Part shown: one piece after another, positions 61,736 to 64,000 of the stretch | Layout: each line of letters opens with the position of its first letter | Numbering within the stretch: the stretch's first letter is position 1 | The notes under the pieces: generated by a model | The model's database searches: none | The model's input: the letters and a program-made list of their open reading frames with translations, nothing else | What the model was told of the DNA's origin: nothing | Origin: Geosiphon pyriformis | Lineage: Eukaryota; Glomeromycota; Glomeromycetes; Archaeosporales; Geosiphonaceae | DNA length: 64,000 nucleotides | Assembly (NCBI GenBank): GCA_016748015.1 | Contig: JAAOMT010000699.1 | Span: forward strand, 62,001 to 126,000 | Direction of reading: 5' to 3' | Made by a program: the position numbers and the translations under genes

Positions 61736-63142
61736 CTACATTGATGCACTAGAAAAAAACTTACTCAAAGATGACATCTTTTGAATGACAAGAAACAAAG
61801 TCATACTGCAAAAAACCAATCCAACCAGCCATTCAGCTGTTTTTAAGGCATCAGTCTTAATATCAATAGCCTTATGTTCCCAAAAAAACATCAAGTTAGA
61901 AAACACTTCATTATCCAAACCAACTGGGTGTTTTAAATCACCAAACATATCAATATCCTCTATGCAGTACTCTTTTTTTAAAGAAACCACTTTTTTTTCC
62001 AACTTACCAACAACTTTACTAAAAGAATCCAAATATACCATAACTTTATTGATCTTAAGGCCAAGTTTACTGCTTAAAACCAAATTTTTATTAATAAATT
62101 GTTCAAACAATTTGACCAAAAAACCAATTGGTTTTACAATAAACTCAACCAAAACAGAAAGCTTGACCAAATCAGACTTCACAGAAGCCAACCAAGAAGA
62201 CATTATGAGATTACCAACAATCATAAAAGGAGAAATAGAAGCTGTCAGAGGAGGAAACTCAAAAGAATTCAAGGAAGCAGAGGCTTTTGTGTAAGAAACA
62301 CCACTCACAAAATGTGTTTTAAACACCTTGAGAGCCTTGAGAAGAGGAGGTAGAAAAACTTTGCAGTCTATAGCCAAATGACCTACTTTTTAACACCTAA
62401 AACAGTGCTGACAACCAAAAGTTTCCCACCAAATATGGCATTTTCTTAAGATACCAGTTTTGACAACTGCAGAATCCAAATCAACTTGAAAACCAAATAT
62501 AATTAGAACAAACTGGGAACAATAACCAGAATCAAGCAAACAAGGAATGAAACAAGTTTAGCCACCAACTTGGAAAATCATATCACTAATCTCAAAGGCA
62601 ATACAACCAGAAAAAAGATTGACCAACTTGGTTTTAAACTGATTACAAAACAAAATTGTTTTATTTTGATTGATAAGAAGAAGAATATAAACACTATTTT
62701 TGCTTACCAAAATTAACCAGTGAGTAAGAGCAGAGACAATAGTATTCAATTCTATAAAATAAACAATCACATATTGCCAAACACCAGCAGGCTTCAGCAT
62801 GACATGAGAAACTTCACCAAAAACCCCAAGAGCTGACTTAATATCAGCAGCAAACATATTCAAAGACATATTACACAATACAACAGCAGCAGAAGAAAAA
62901 CCAGACTCAAAAACCACTAAGGACTTGGTAATTTTAAGAGTGCTAAGGCAAACAGAGCTTGTAAGCTCAACCAAAAATGCAGCATCCAGAGAATTTTGGA
63001 AGACAAACTCAACACAGAAGAGTTTCACATTGTCCTTAAAAACAGATTTTGCACCTAAAAAACCATATATAGACTGAAAAACAGTCTTAACATAAGCCAA
63101 TTTGATCTTGAAAGTAGCACCAAGCACCAAAGTGAAGACCAC
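61736..63142 (-). pseudogene. LINE ORF1 with RRM-like part and zinc knuckle
   Basis: An RRM-like module reads ALGVFGEVSHVMLKPAGVWQ (about 62770-62830). A zinc knuckle follows near 62365-62415, CFRC-x4-H-x4-C, in which the residue after CFRC is a TAG stop (Gln CAG expected). The C-terminal half is helical with EKKVVSLKKEYCIEDIDM and ends VIQKMSSLSKFFSSASM. A short unread gap at 62378-62557 contains one further stop in a Trp or Gln codon. The layout resembles the ORF1 of Rhizophagus LINEs as I recall it. Confidence 0.78.
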
Positions 63143-63894
63143 TTATCCAGCAAACTTTTAATGACTAATAATAGTTTCCCAAGTACTATTAATAGCAGCA
63201 TTAGAAACCAGAGGAGAAGATAATTCAGTTTTCATCTGGTCAGCCCAGTTTTTAAGAACAGGTAACCCAACAGAAAAAAATTGCTTTGCTTCTAAAACCA
63301 GCAATAATCTGCTGGAAGACACTACATTTGGCAATACAGCCAGTGATTGATCTTAGTCCATCTTGGATAATATGCTGAATAATACTATGAAGATTTTATC
63401 TAAGATCTTATTGGAAACCACAAAGAGGTTTAGTGTAACAATAGCAGAGGCAAGTGACTGTCCCCACTTTTTTAAACTTTTGGTTTTTTTGACTATTTTT
63501 TTTGAAAAGAAAATACTAGCAGCACTAAATGTTAAAGCTATAGAGAGGAACACCAGCTTGTTAACTAGTCTATTATTAAACACTTTTGGGTTCTTAATAG
63601 AAGTGAAGACAACACTAGAACTAACCCAAGTGTGTCTCTATAAAGAACTTTGACTGGTAAAAAACCAGCCAAAAATGAGGAAGTTGCTTTAGTAGCCACC
63701 AAAGACAGCTTTTTATGATTACTGGATAAAAGAAAGGCTTCTAAAACGTTCTGCCTAGTTACTTCTACTACAAAAAGAGCTCTTTTGGTTGAAATTTTAT
63801 TAGATATCTCAAGAAAAATATTAGATGCAGCTTTTTTACTCTTTGCTTTGGTTTTAGTGTTATCCAAGTAGAAAAACTGATTCAAAGTTATGAA

Positions 63895-64000
63895 GAAACA
63901 TGACCAAAATATGACATAACACAGAATAATGCACAATAACATTGAATAACATGTTATAACTTAAAATAATGCAGGATAACATATTATAACATAGGATAAC
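63895..64000. repeat. Short ATAAC-type repeats at window end
   Basis: CATAACA, GAATAAC, TTATAAC and GGATAAC recur every 8-12 bases. They may be the repeated 5' leader of the LINE. The window ends inside the block. Confidence 0.5.

Larger units (their letters stand above)
61591..64000 (-). mobile_element. Second LINE, ORF1 joined directly to the 3' tail
   Basis: From the window end on minus: an open piece at 63353..63583, ORF1 main part at 62558..63142 and 61736..62377, then about 100 bases of LINE 3' end and a run of TAA/ATA repeats at 61591-61620. No endonuclease, reverse transcriptase or RNase H lies between ORF1 and the tail. The element continues past or starts near position 64000. Confidence 0.78.

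Overview
This is a eukaryotic nuclear window, most probably from an arbuscular mycorrhizal fungus (Glomeromycotina, Rhizophagus-like). Three things point there. The genes have many short spliceosomal introns. The proteins are fungal in type: Mob2, GDP-mannose pyrophosphorylase, Krr1, Lcb1. The LINE retroelements resemble, as I recall them, families abundant in Rhizophagus. The sequence itself cannot prove the species. Splice junctions were derived by hand from reading frame and family conservation.

Layout. Positions 1-11.9 kb are a compact gene block: thioredoxin reductase (left end cut off), a TPT/SLC35-type transporter, GDP-mannose pyrophosphorylase, serine palmitoyltransferase subunit Lcb1, the 40S biogenesis factor Krr1 and a cyclin. 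From 11.9 to about 48.5 kb there is no host gene. This stretch is an overwhelmingly A/T nest of decayed transposons: Ty3-like elements on the minus strand, at least five copies of one LTR family, two of another, one fairly readable LINE and two almost erased LINEs. From 48.6 to 60 kb a second gene block holds Integrator subunit 7, SmB, Mediator subunit 20, an unrecognised 370-residue protein and Mob2. From 60 kb to the end lies more transposon sequence, mainly a LINE ORF1 copy.

Functionally the genes are housekeeping and do not form a pathway cluster: redox, sugar-nucleotide and sphingolipid synthesis, ribosome biogenesis, splicing, transcription and NDR-kinase signalling. Several pairs are head-to-head with short shared promoters (Lcb1/Krr1, SmB/Med20, transporter/GDP-mannose pyrophosphorylase).

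The most unusual signals are: (1) about one intron in ten begins with GC instead of GT; (2) a nearly complete Integrator subunit 7 gene in a fungus; (3) Ty3-like elements whose terminal LTR-like repeats are inverted relative to each other; (4) a LINE copy in which ORF1 runs straight into the family 3' tail with no reverse transcriptase; (5) transition-biased decay that has removed the same catalytic aspartate from LINE and Ty3-like reverse transcriptases.
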